The notes under the pieces were generated by a model that worked only from the letters and a program-made list of their open reading frames with translations, was not told where the DNA came from and ran no database searches. Position numbers and translations under genes: made by a program. A stretch of 60,000 nt of DNA, taken from NCBI RefSeq assembly GCF_029227915.1, contig NC_079878.1:27183501-27243500 (forward strand), written 5' to 3'. This stretch comes from Hydractinia symbiolongicarpus. Lineage: Eukaryota > Cnidaria > Hydrozoa > Anthoathecata > Hydractiniidae. Positions 47,520 to 59,999 of this stretch are shown here, one piece after another. Every line of letters starts with the position of its first letter. Within the stretch, counting starts at the first letter, position 1.

Positions 47520-50500
47520 AGGCTTATCAGTTGAGGCAATAGGACCAACTGGTGACCTGTCATTGTTGCGGCCGAAGCGTAAACGATTTGGTGTTATTAG
47601 GTCAGCATTTTCAAAATCAGCTGTGACATCTCCAATAGCTAATGGGAGATCATTAATACAATTGGCTATTTCTGTACCCAGAGTCTCCCACTGTAGTATA
47701 AAAAGTCTCTCATTTGAACTTGATTTTATATAGATTCTTTAACTTGTTTAATTTTTCTTTCTACTTTAACATGCATAAAGTGTCCCCGAACAGGGCGTGT
47801 CTCGAATGTAATTCTCATTTCTTTGTGGAGTCTACCCTTAAAATCCATAAACGTGATTTTCATGTTTTTGCATCCACTCACTAATTGGCTTCCTTCGTTT
47901 GGTAAAAGGATTTTTGGATATCTAACCCCAAATGAAAACCGAATAAACGCTTGGATGAAACCTCAGGTGCTGTAATCTTCCATGACTTTTATGTTTATGG
48001 TTGATGTTGTGCTACAACAAAACACCAAGTACCAAACTTTTACAGTGGTTCTCTAGTTGTGTGGGGAATATGCCAAGAATGGGCCAGCTAGATCGACTTG
48101 ACACACGTAAAACGCAGGAGCGATGCTGAGATTGTGGTTGGAGATCGGTCCCATAACAACTTCGATAGTATGTTTCAATAGATATCGACATCTTTCACAA
48201 TTTCTTTTGATAACTTTTACTTGCCCTCTATCTTCGATTATGTGCACTTGCTTCATGACGTATCGATGAACGGTTTCGATACCGGAATGCTTAGCAACAG
48301 GGTGGTACCAATGAACCTCATTGATTATACTATATGCAATAGGTGAATACTTAGCAACAATTGGTACAAAAAATGTGGAACTTGTCAAATCTAACATAAC
48401 ATCTGTCATAGTGCTCGTGTTAGTGAACTTCTGATCGGGTAGAATACGTCCTGCATAATACAGCATGTTGTTGTTGTTTTTTTGATATTTTAGCATAAGC
48501 ATTTATTTTTTGCAAATTTCTTAACTTCAGCGGTTGTTTTTTTCCAAAAGTACTCTCTGGCAACCTTCAAGTCATCATTAGCCAAGATAATTGTTTCCAC
48601 TAGAGAGATGGACTTATTTGACTTTGTAATAAAACATTTAATTTAAAGTTACTGATAAATCTGTAAACAAGTCCAAGTAATCGAATAACTTAACTGAATC
48701 TATGTTTCAATGGATCAATAACGTAATTTGACAATTGGTACCTGGATATTACCTCGTCAGATATTTTTCTTAAACCTGTGAAAGAAAAAAAAAAGAAAAT
48801 TACAAAGTGCACGCACAAGTATCTGTTGATTCTTCATGGTGTGCAATTTCTTTTATTGTTTTGGATAAATCTTCTTTCAAATTTAGTGTGTTAACGTTGT
48901 ATGCAGGAAATTTTGATACGTCTGCCTTCATCCACTCGAATCCTTCTATCCATGTAGATCCTGGACTGACATCTAAGATAGTAGCACCTAGTTCCTAGTT
49001 TAGTTCCAACATCGGCTATCATATCTTTACTTTTGACATACATCCAATCATCACGTTTGCTAAATCTGTCGATATCAATTACTCGATTTCTCACCCATGT
49101 TTTGAGAGGTTTTTTCTCATTTGTTATCCAAACAAAGCAATTTGACTGTCGGTTAGTTAGACTGATTCAATATGGAATTTTCCAAGAGATCTTTTCACAA
49201 CATAGCCTGTGTGTGCATTTAAGTTAGCAGCAATTAATTCGGCTCTCGGCTGAGTTGTTCCTTCTGAAATTATTTCCAAGCGTGCAAAAATAAGTTGACA
49301 TGAAAACAAACCATCCTTTTTTAGGTAACGAGCATAAATAGCAGTATCGATTGTATTCATGTCTAAATTTACGGCATCAGACGGTACTATTGCTCTGTCG
49401 AACCGAATTGTATTTCTTTCTTTCATCATTTCGAAATGTGAAGTCCAGAGGGGTTTTAACTCATCAGGAATGGCGTCATCCCAACCAGTTTACGTTGTGA
49501 TGTGTGCAGATCCAGTTGCAAGGAAGCAGTTAGTGGTGTCAATTTTCCTGTTAAATCAAACATTTCTGCCACCTAGCCGACACCGATTCTCTGCGTTAAC
49601 CTTTCTGGAATGGCTGCTGCATGTTCTGGTTTTCTTCCTCGGGATTCTTTGGTGAAATTGAGTTGTATATCCAACTTGATTTGATCATTTTCAGGGTACC
49701 ACTTTATTCCTGCAACAGGAGTTGTATATCCAACTTGATTTGATCATTTTCAGGGTACAACTTCATTCCTGCAACAGATATACTCTCTCCATCTGCGCTC
49801 AATTTATATGCTGGTTTTTGGTTTGAGAACGTAAAACCTTTAAACATATAACCTCCACGACTAAGTACTGTTGTTAATTCATCTACTCTTTGATACGATT
49901 GATTTTGTGATTTTTCTCCAGAGAGACAATCGTCAACATAGAAATCGTTATGAATCATTTCACATATTTCAGGGTATTCACACACAGAGAGCTTGGCTGT
50001 ATCTCTTAATCCCTTTTCCACCTGATTTCCGCTGGACTTGACACCGTATATAAGGGTTTAAATTACTTTTTTCACTGGTAGCTTCGTGATATCCAATTCA
50101 AATTGCCAAATGTAAAGTTGCAGACACCACTCTTGCTTTATTAACTTGGCGGTTTTGTACATTTTCTGTACATCTGTATGAAAAGCGATTGGATGACTAA
50201 ACCAACGAATGAAAATTTCTAGCAATATATTCATGTTATTGGTACCTTTAGCAAGTATGTCATTTAAACTTGTTCCACTGTCAGGGTGTTGCGACGCGTG
50301 AAACACAAGTCAACATGGTGTTGTAAACGATTTTCCTAATACTACACGCCAGGGAATGAAGTTTTGGAGTTGGTGGTGTTTCAATGACTGGTGTTGTGTC
50401 GGTGTGAGGTTGTGCACAAAACCCACAAATCCAAGTGATTGCATTGTCTTTTCTGAATTGATCATATCTTCCTTATCTTTAACAGATTTGTTAAGTTTTC

Positions 50501-51611
50501 TGAGTTGACTGTAGTAATCTTTCATTGCTTTTTTCTGGTTTGGAGCAAGTTTCACTGCAGGGTTTTGAATGAATGGTAGTCTGGCAATTGTGAGGTTACT
50601 TGATTCATCTACTGAAATCCATCGATCTATTAATTTTTGTTTCACTTCTTCCTTTAAGCTTAGAATTTCAATTTTCTCCCCATTTCTGCATTTCTGACAT
50701 GATCTACAATCAACATATCTATATTTGATTTCTGAACCAACTTCTTCTACCTGATCGCATAGTTTCTTTTTCCGGACGATGTAAGTGTCGGGACTTTCAT
50801 GATTTTCTACTGACAGCTGGTGTACAAATTGATGACTGTCTTTTAGAATTCCTACATCTGGATTGACTTGATAGCCCATTTTTTACAGACTATATTGTTG
50901 GCTAATATTCGATCGATTATGATGATGAAATTTGCCTATTTCTGTAAACACAGAATGTGGTCCTCCTACTACTCCTCTGTCACCGGATGCATTCAAAAGG
51001 GGGATCGAAAAATTGTCAAACCTGAAGGCAACTGAAATACTACTTCGGGATAATATCGTAGGTACTTGATTTCAATCATAAAGTCGGTTTGACCTCCTAC
51101 GGACTCTGTTAACTGTGGTAGATCTTCTATTATACCTCCATGATTGCGATAATGGTTTTAAATGTCGTCTGATACTTTCCCTCTCACAGGATACAAGGGA
51201 AATTCACTTGTGATACGGTGTATGCAAACTCCTGTCATGACTACATGTCTTCCATAATGTAGTGGTAACGTTACACTGTAGATGCCATGTGGTGATTCAG
51301 TTTTTAAATTGGCAACTCCTAAATGTATCTGGACCAGCTCTTTCTTGAGTGCCATGTATTCTTTTAGCTGCTTCATGTCTTCATACGAAATCTCCACATC
51401 CATTATCAAAGAATATGGTGTACGTCTCATTTTGTACCTTGATTGTTTGGAGGATGTAGATTGCATGTTCAGTGATTTCTTCAGAGTTGGATTTCGGGTG
51501 ATTGGGTATGAAATGACAGCTTGATGTTCTTTGCGAATTCAGGCAAAGGTACTCTTTGTCTAAGGATGCATCTGTCTTTGTACTTCTGAAGAGCATCTTG
51601 ATTCGTTTCAC
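47520..51611 (-). pseudogene. BEL/Pao retroelement, longest copy (protease to integrase), unit 3 and right flank
   Basis: Read leftwards: aspartic protease region (51611-51158, with FFDNGCGD, the A17-type D-x-G loop), a pre-RT segment with DCRSCQKC and LPFIQNPAV (50879-50310), RT with FHASQ, LAKGTNNMN and FHTDVQKMYK (50306-50058), the catalytic YVDD in NDFYVDDCLSG (50021-49704), a WTSHFEMM segment, RNase H (49429-49157, 49094-48810) and integrase (48502-47520). The domain order PR-RT-RH-IN and the motifs are those of BEL/Pao. Frame breaks between nearly all pieces, a TAG in the integrase core near 48053 and a shared TGA show that it is dead. A 59-base tandem duplication lies at 49661-49779. 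LTRs and gag were not identified. Confidence 0.85.
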
Positions 51612-51715
51612 AGTGGTCTTGACATACCAAAACGTGTTTCTTCATTTGTGCTGTAAATTCCTAAGTGTATATAATATTCACCTGTAAAGTTTTGTGTATA
51701 TATATATATATTTAT

Positions 51716-52195
51716 GCCCTGCTGGTCTACTGGCCATGACACTCATGCAAATGAGAGATCCAGGTTCAAATTCTGGACAGGGCTAGGAAAAACATAATTA
51801 TCTTGCACCCACAACAAGCAGGTTTTCATAAGTATATGATACTAGCTATATTGAGTATAATAGGTAATCTTTGAGCCGTAGAGGGGGGAGTTGCATACAT
51901 TCATCAATTTAATTTATGGAGCCCAAAGATTCCTTGCTTTTGTAATAGATCTATCACTTTATGGTAAAAAGTTTTGCGTTGATAAACCTGGTAGGCACAA
52001 GAAACCTAAAAAGGCGTTTTTTAAAATTTTTTTTTGCCTTTCTCTGATTATTTCTATATCTTGACTTTTTAATGTTGTTGTTATTGGAACCACTTTTTTC
52101 TGAGATAGTGAATTTGAAATATTTGCACCTCAATATTTTCTATACTCCTGGACTAATATGATACTTATCTTAGATATATTGAGTATACGCAATAT
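51716..52195 (+). mobile_element. tRNA-headed SINE copy 3
   Basis: The head at 51716-51783 has A box TGGTCTACTGG and B box GGTTCAAATTC (one change). As in copy 1 it follows directly on a TA-repeat tract (51697-51710). The body shares GGAAAAACATAATTATC, TTTCTATATCTTGAC and CACCTCAATATTTTCTATACTCC with copies 1 and 2. Confidence 0.72.
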
Positions 52196-52328
52196 TCACT
52201 GCACGAAAAATTATATTTTCGGGCACATTTTCTTTTTACCGATATTTTCGGACTCTGTTGATCCGAGACTTTCATAAATTTACTTGAAAATATAGTTGTG
52301 ATTTGCGACACAGAAAATTTTAAAATAC

Positions 52329-52620
52329 GGAATTTTCGGACTTTTTTTATAAGTAAAATGTGGATTTTTGCAGCATAAAAAGGAATGAAAATACCAAGTT
52401 TTCAGAAGAAATATCCGCGCAAATGTGGAATTTTCGGACTTTTATATGAGAAAAATGTAGATTTTCAGGTATGAAAAAGAATTAAAATACCAAATTTTTA
52501 GGAAAAATATTTGCGCAAATGTGGAATTTTCTGACTTTTATTATAAGACAAATGTGGATTTTCAGGCATGACAAAGATTTAAAATGCGATATTTCACATA
52601 ATTGTTCGCGCTTTTCGTAC
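52329..52620. repeat. Tandem repeat of about 97 bp, three units
   Basis: Units beginning GGAATTTTCGGACTTTT start at 52329, 52427 and 52523. They contain AAATGTGGATTTTCAGG and end near TTGCGCAAATGT. Divergence rises in the third unit. Confidence 0.8.
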
Positions 52621-53252
52621 CCTCCTACAGTTGGTTCACTCAGCGCGCATACATGATCAAAAATCAAAAATTAATTTTATTTGATTTTTTTTCTAGTAAA
52701 AACGAATATACAATCTCAAATTATAAATAAAACTATACATTAGTTTATAAATGATAACTTTGTAAAAATTATATTAAAATATACATTAGTGAAAAGAAAA
52801 CATATACATAAAAAATAAACAAAAAAGTCTTTGGATTAAAACTGACGGTAAATTTTACAATAGAAATCTGAGTATGTCCACAAGGATAAATATGACTGGG
52901 GTTAGGCTCTTAAAAAAGAAAATATATTTTCATTATATTGTTAATCTACAAAATGCCACTGTGTCAAAAGTTAAAAATATAAATTAGCATACAAATATTC
53001 ACATAAATATACATCTTAAGTAAATTTTTTTCCAAAAAACTACAGGGAAGATAAGTTTATGTTTGCAAATCAGTGGAAGTGAAAATTTTAGCTAATACTT
53101 ATATAATTAAATCTATATTTGTATAACACACTGTTAAACAATATAAAACATGATGTTAATTAGAAGTTCTTGTTGAGGAAAGCAAAGAAAAGAAATCATA
53201 ATATTAGCATTAACAATAACTATAAAAACAACCATAAAATCCCAAACAAAGT
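52621..53252. other. AT-rich, no gene recognised
   Basis: A short stretch (GACTGGGGTTAGGCTC near 52893) resembles ATTGGGATTAGGCTC near 55886, on the other side of the spliced gene. Nothing else is supported. Confidence 0.5.
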
Positions 53253-55159
53253 TTATGATTTTATCCACAACAAATCACTCTCAAGATTCTTAGGAGCAGA
53301 CTTCTCCACTGTTTCACCTGTTATTCGCTGCACATATTGTCTCTGGGCTGTTTTAGACATCATTTTTTTGCTTCATTATACAAACTATGTAGACCTTTGA
53401 CAAGTCGTTTGCTTCTCCATGATATTGGATATCGTTTGAAAACAATCTCGCCATTATCCTCTGCCTCGCTGTCTGAAGAGGCCCACTCTGGTTTGTTGAC
53501 TTTTAAAAAATGTCTCTCTGTCATGATCAGACATCGCTACCTCCTTGTTTTGGACGGTTCGTCTACGCATTCTACATTTCTAAACAAGATAAAAATTTGG
53601 ATTATCAAAGTGTGGTATATGGCTCTATTATTTCCTGACAGAATTAAAACAAGAATAACTACGTGGAGAATAAGACATTCTTTAATCAGAGAACCTCTTT
53701 ACAATTTTTTTCATCACTTTCTCACTTAATGAATATTTTAAAAGGATGACCATTTTAAAGATATAAGTCTGTTATCAACATGAGGTTTGTTTACAGTGGA
53801 AAAAAATGGAATCATGAACTTTATGCATGTGTTGTAATCCATACAGTATGTACAATTATCAAACTTACATTCACTTTTCGCTGATATCTTGCTTGTCTTT
53901 TTAAGCGTTCGTCCTTTCCAATTTTTTTGTCTTTTCTGGATATTGTGGATTTCGAAGTAAAAAACGTTGCAATGGCAGCTGAAAGAAAAAAAATATTATT
54001 ATCTGGATAAATTTACAAAATCCTGTGAAATTAATTTCATCCAAAAAGATTCCCTTTGAATTATAACCACAAAACACAACAGCTGCCCTAATATTGATGA
54101 TTATACTAAAAAACTCTTACCGTTTAAGACGGCATCTGCTTCAGCCGGCCGAAGACCCTTTACATAATTTTTAATGTATTCTGTTATGTCTGTATTGACA
54201 TCACCGAAAGGACTAAAAATAAATCTCAGCTGTCATGTATATCATTACACAATGTTAAAAAAACGTATGGGGATGGGTTACTGCAGACACTGGTTGGCAT
54301 TATTTTAGAGCTTATAAACGAGCTTACTAAAATCAAAGTTTCTTAACATTTTTGCAACCTAATGGGTCACAATTTTTTCAAACTGATTAGCCCTAGATTG
54401 TATTAAAAGAAACACACTAAACAAACACAAAAAGTAGTACACCCAGGATAGTAGGGAAAAATGAAAGACTACACGATAATAATAGCTACATATACCTCAT
54501 TCCTGTATCAAATTACCAAGATTTCTCCTTTCTTATACCTTCTCCGTATCCAATCCTTGTCAGATACTAGAAAAAATATGTAGCTATCGATTAGCAGTCA
54601 GTCCAGGCAGAGAATTTTTTAAAATTGTACAGAATTAGACCTAAGAAATAAACACTGGCTAGCTAGCTAGCTACATACCTTAACTTCGTGTGGAACGAAT
54701 ACTTTTTGTTTCCGTTTTGAATTAGCAAACCCTTCATCACATTGCTGTTGTAGGGTATTCAAACGATTTTCCAACATCTTTATTTTGTCTTGTAATGCCA
54801 AAGCTAAAAAATTAAAGATTAACGGTGAATGACAAGGCACATAACACAAATTGATGTTGGGTAGTTTAGATAATGAATAAAAACTCACAAGATGACATTT
54901 CTTGTCTTTCTTCATTAAGTGCTTCTCTGTTTTTATCTTGAAAAAACAGACCTTGCTGAAGACGATGAATTGCTTTCTGTTTTATTGATTCTGCTGCTGC
55001 TAGAGAAATTTACTGGTCTAGGTGAAGCACAAAACAGAGATCTGTTGCTACTGCTGTTTGGTGTTGATTTCTTCGCTGTAGAAGGACTGTGCTCTTCCAT
55101 TTGCTGTGACGTTTCGGAATGTTTACGGTTTTTTTTTTAAATAGCTTTTGTGACGCCAT
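53253..55159 (-). CDS. Multi-exon gene of unknown function, minus strand (model approximate)
   Basis: Five to six exons with GT-AG borders. Exon 1 (55159-54889) starts MASQKLFKK and encodes a Ser-rich region (STAKKSTPNSSSNRS); donor GTGAGT. Exon 2 (54803-54679) is a coiled coil (ALQDKIKMLENRLNTLQQQ). A possible small exon lies at 54570-54543. Next is 54212-54121 (FGDVNTDITEYIKNYVKG), then 53978-53869 (ending KRQARYQRKVN). The last exon, 53579-53253, has SSDSEAEDNGEIV, ISWRSKRLVKGLHSLYNEA and a C-terminal QRITGETVEKS. Frame is lost at homopolymers (A10 near 55133, T6 near 54938 and 53503, A7 near 53369), always by about one base. That is what sequencing errors or recent decay would give. The last exon recalls cnidarian proteins of unknown function. 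I cannot name it. Confidence 0.55.
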
Positions 55160-56842
55160 GACGATTATATATAATTATGATAAATACTTTAGCTACCTTA
55201 ACTTTATTTCCTCCCTCAACTCACGCTTGTTCCTGTTTGTTGGCGCCAAAACACAGTTACTGAAAGAGCGCTTTCACCTGAGGTACTTTCTGCGTACGTG
55301 GTCACCGTTTACCTAAATTAATATTGAATATGCCCTATTGGCTAAATGCGGCGAGTGAGGGTCAATTGTTTTAAGAGCTATACGGAGGAGGCTTCTGCCT
55401 GGGAACCAATTTTCTAAACCAATCAGGAAGCTTTAGGCGCATGCTTAATTTTTTTACATTTCTTTGAAGTGAATGGACAAGGTCGAGTTGAGTGAGTTAT
55501 GGCTGGCATACTAATTTTTGTTTTTAATTTTTTCTATCTATTTTTATTTTGTCTTTTTTAATTTATCCTTTTATATATATGTGTGTGTTTCTTTGTGTCT
55601 GTTCGTTTTTGTGCCCAAGTAAGTTGTTTTGTGTAGCTATAGCTCCAGGGACTTAGGCGATTTATCTCTTCTAATTAGGCTATCAATGTAGTTTTTTTCT
55701 GTCTTTCACCATTCAATTGCACACTCCAACCAATTCTTTTAGCTGAAAATAACGTATCTGATCAACCTTTCAAAACTGACCTCCCACTTCAAAAAAAGTT
55801 CATCTTATTCTGATGAAAAAGGTTTACAATACAGCAAGCTGCACTGAAGTATCTTGTCTACAGGGACGGTGGATGTAAATAAAATTGGGATTAGGCTCCC
55901 AGAAGAAGATGCTGAATACACTTTCATGCTACCATGTTGAGAATTTGTAATTTAATATTTATTAAGTAAAATTCAAAATAATAAAGCAAACACAAAGCAA
56001 CATTTACTTGTGTTTACAGCATGCTTCCTTTTTAAAAGCCGCCATTATGTGTTAAAGTTTTTTTCGGATTAAACCCGGTTTTGACGTCATCTCTCGGACG
56101 GCAAAACAGACCCCCTGTAATTACTTTTGTTCTAGAGCGAATTTTTACATTCTGTTTAAAGTTTCTGAAAGCTAAATAAATTTTGTTTGACATATCTTCC
56201 GGTTTTTACATGGATCGGATAAAGAATTGCCAAAAACTGCCCGAAAATCCATTTTTTTTCGATTTTCGGGTAAAATCCGACGAAATCGGGAAATAAAATT
56301 AGTCACGTGTCAAAATAATTCAAATTGATTATTCTTGATGAAACAAAGTTGTGTTGCAAGTGTCAAGTTCTAAGGATAATCCTAACAAGAGTTATTATAT
56401 TTTCCCCATTATAAGGATTTCATAGAGATTTTAGGGGTAGTTTCGAGTAATGGCCAATATCAAAGCTTCTGAAAGGAATGCGACCTACAAATTTAGCGTG
56501 TAGGTGTCTAATAGATAAATTTTGAAACTCAGTAAGTATCATAACCATGTAAGAAAGCAATCAGGAGTTATTAAAAAAAAACCGTCAGGGGGGGTGGAAA
56601 CCGCCCCCCCCCCGGACCGAATAGGGTTTAAGGGAATCATTTCGAAAAGAGATCTGGAATGTTGGCGATGTTTTGTTATTGCATGCTTTTATCTTTGTAA
56701 CAGAGTTATAACCATTGCAAATATTAAAATAATTGATAATTATCTAATTAAATTTTGCAAAGAGTTTGAAAATATTAATGGAACAGAAAAGTCTATTTTG
56801 TCTGAAATTGCCAAATTTAGTTCATGTCGGAATTTTATAATA
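55160..56842. other. No gene recognised
   Basis: AT-rich intergenic sequence with CTAGCTATAG-type motifs and a C-rich run near 56608. An open stretch leads from 56522 into the LINE at 56843, but its codons before the conserved ATGGCGGC start look non-coding. Confidence 0.5.
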
Positions 56843-59800
56843 ATGGCGGCTGTCCGTACGGACGTGTTTTTTGTGTTAAATTTTTTGTTGCTGTTGTTTT
56901 TGGCATTAGTCAACAATGTTTCCTGTAATAGTTGTGGAAAAACTATGAGAAGAAATCAAACATCAGAGAAATGTTATACGTGTAAAAATATATCTCACTT
57001 GAAATGTTTAAATGATAAATTTGTTTGTGATGAAGAGAGATTTTTCTGTGTTGACTGTACTCCTGCTGATCCTGAATATATCATAAATTCACTTGATCCT
57101 GAAATTTCTGGATTTATTGGTAAGAAAGGATTTAAAATCATGCACCAAAATATTAATGGGATCGAAGAAAAGTTACATCACATAAAATCATTCTTGTTAG
57201 ATACCAAAAACTCTGTTCATATTATCAGTTTCTCCGAAACTCACACAAACAACACTGTTACAGATGCACAATTAAAGATTCCGGGGTACACACTCGAACG
57301 AAAAGACCGTGTAATTGAAGGCCATGGAGGAGTTTCACTCTATATTCGGGACGATCTGAACTACAACAGGAGAGATGATTTAGAAATTGAAGGAATTGAA
57401 TTTCTATGGATTGAACTCTTCCCCAAAAAATCGAAACCGTTGCTCATTTCATCATGCTACCGACCCCCTGATAACTCAAAATACCTCGACAGAAACTTTG
57501 TTGAAAAATTGAACAATATTTTGGATGCGATTACAGCAGAGAACAAAGAAACGATTATGTGCGGGGACTTTAACTGCAATTATAAGGTCCCCGGAGACCA
57601 TTCCGACTTGAAAGATCTTGTAAAACTGCACGGTTTCAGTCAGTTAATAAAGTCATACACGCGAATAACAAAGAACAGTAAAACACTTATCGATTTGTTC
57701 TATACGACAAACAAAATAGTAATTACCGATACATTGGTGCACACAAATTCCATAAGTGATCATGGTTTAATTGGCATCAATAGAAAAATGAACTGTAAAC
57801 GCTATCAACCAAAAAGAATAACGGCGCGTGATTACTCTCGATATAACAAAGAAGACTTACAGAACGAACTTCGTAACATACCTTGGGAAAACTGTTTAGC
57901 TGTCGATTTCAACAAAGGCTGGGATTTATTCAAAAATTACGTCACATCTACCATTAACAAACATTCACCACTGAAGGAGAAAAATGTTCGGGGAAAGCCC
58001 AGTCCCTGGTTGTCACGAGAAATACGTCAGTTGATGCACACAAGAGATTATCAACTACGCCGCTTCAAACAAACTAGCCTTGATGCTCATTGGGACAATT
58101 ATAAGAAACTCAGAAATACTGTAACAAAAAAGATACGTGCTGCAAAAGCAAACCACATCAGAAATGTATTTAAGCAATCCACTGACAAACCTAGCGACTT
58201 CTGGAAGCAAATCAAAAACTGCTATCCTACTAAGGGTACATGTGCTCCAAGTAAATTTTTCAAAATCAATGGGGAAAATGTATCGAATCCCAAATGTATA
58301 TCAAATGCATTTTGTTCGTTTTTTACGAAAGTCGGATCCAAATTAATGAACTGTAAAATCATTAATTAATGATTTTACAGTTCATTAATTTGGATCCGAC
58401 TTTCGTAAAAAACGAACAAAATGCATTTGATATACATTTGGGATTCGATACATTTTCCCCATTGATTTTGAAAAATTACACATGGAAAATGTTTGACCAT
58501 CGGGACCCCCTGAAGGATATAAACCGAACTAATGCAACATTTAAGTTTAAAGAATTAACAGTCCGAGAAACATTAAAAATCTTAGAATCGACAAATGCAT
58601 CGAAAGCGGCAGGTCCGGACACTTCACCTGCAAGAATTGTAAAGGATATTGCTCCCGTAATTGCAGCACCACTTACGTTCTTAATAAATGCAAGCTTGTT
58701 ATCTGGCACCTTTCCAACATCAGAGAAAACTGCAAAAATTAACCCTGTGTTTAAAAATGGAGATCGCAGTAATATTGATAATTACCGTCCGATCTCTGTG
58801 CTCAACATCCTGTCGAAGACCATCGAAAGAGTCGTTTATAACCAACTAGCTGACTACCTGGAAGAAAACTTCTTCCTGAGCAAACACCAGTATGGCTTCC
58901 GCCGGAAACGATCGACTAGTGATGCAGTTACCAAACTTACAAATAACATCCGCGAAAACATGGACAAAGGCAAAGTAACAGGTGCCCTGTTTATGGACCT
59001 GAGAAAAGCATTTGACACTGTTAACCACAGTTGTTTACTTTACAAACTCCCTTACTATGGCATACTTGGTAAAGAGGTTGATTGGATATCTAGCTACTTG
59101 TTTCACCGAAGCCAAATCGTTAACGTTGATGGAGTACTTTCTGAGAAGGAGTTTGTTACCCATTGTGTACCCCAAGGTTCGATATTGGGACCTCTGCTAT
59201 TTGTCCTTCTTATAAACGACCTTCCGATCCAGCTAAATTACTGCAACGTATGTATGCTGATGACACAGTGATTTATTTTTCACACAAATCGCTAACTGAG
59301 ATCGAAAAATGTATAAACTCAGAAGCTGAAAAAGTGTTCAGATGGATGCAAGATAACTGTCTTATCCTAAACCCAAAAAAAGGAAAAACAGAATTTGTAA
59401 CATTTACATCTCGATCACGTAACACCCAGATCAATATAACAATCAATAACAATGAAATCCACCAGCCTGCGTTCTACGAATATCTTGGTGTAATCATGGA
59501 TAGCCATCTAAACATGAGCTCTCACCTTCAACGAATGTACAGGCGGGTTAGTTCAAGGCTCAAAATGCTCAAGAAAGTAAGACATAACATTTCACCAATT
59601 GTTGCTGAGAAGATATTCACGTCAATGATTTAACCTCTAATTTTCTATTGCTACCCTGTTTATGGTAGCATGAGCGATACATGGCGATTGAAATTCGAAT
59701 CGTTATTTCTGAAAGCGAAATTCATTGTCAAAAATCGTAAAAAATGGCCAACTTTCACAATTCGACTGAAAAGAAAAATTGTTATTGACGTCTTCAAATC

Positions 59801-59999
59801 GTTACATTTCAAAACTGATGGGAAATATGTTATGATCAACCACTCGATAAACACTCGAGGAAAGAACTGTTCACTTCGGCTCCCATCAATTAAATCTGAA
59901 GCTGGGAGGAAATTATCATATTATCAGGGAGCAGTTATTTTTAACTCCTACCTGTTAGTATTAGGAAAGAAACTAATTTTAATTTATTTAAAAAACTAA
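56843..59999 (+). pseudogene. APE-type LINE with N-terminal PHD-like finger (LINE D)
   Basis: Starts ATGGCGGC, like the 2A LINE, and opens with a hydrophobic leader (FFVLNFLLLLFLALV) but no 2A motif. A C4HC3 zinc finger of PHD type follows (CNSC, CYTC, HLKC, CVDC; about 56925-57060). Then an APE endonuclease (HQNING, FSETH, YRPPDNS, CGDFNCNY, SDHG), a linker (SPWLSREIRQLM) and an RT (KAAGPDTSP, YRPIS, DLRKAFDT, VPQGSILGP, YADD). Lesions: a perfect inverted duplication at 58254-58477, an apparent 4-base loss in a GTAT repeat near 59250 just before YADD, and an in-frame TAA at 59632. The frame runs to the window end. It is a relative of the 2A LINE but clearly diverged. The 3' end may lie outside. 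Confidence 0.85.
58254..58477. repeat. Perfect palindrome, 112-bp arms, no spacer
   Basis: Bases 58254-58365 are the exact reverse complement of 58366-58477. The centre is ATTAA|TTAAT. It lies in the endonuclease-RT linker of LINE D, where it ends the upstream frame and replaces part of the linker. Either a genuine inverted duplication or a library/assembly fold-back. Confidence 0.92.

Larger units (their letters stand above)
43915..49457. repeat. Tandem segmental unit 3, lacking the 2A LINE
   Basis: Third unit, more diverged than units 1 and 2. It lacks the LINE: CCAATAAACTTT at 45656-45667 is the intact pre-insertion site. At its right end (49458) it continues into BEL/Pao sequence not found in the other units, so this is the original right flank of the duplicated segment. 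Confidence 0.85.

Noticed and set aside
52621-56000. Flanking GGTTAGGCTC/GATTAGGCTC motifs as terminal repeats of an element around the spliced gene
   Set aside because: The matching stretch is only about 15-40 bases, imperfect, and without a target duplication.
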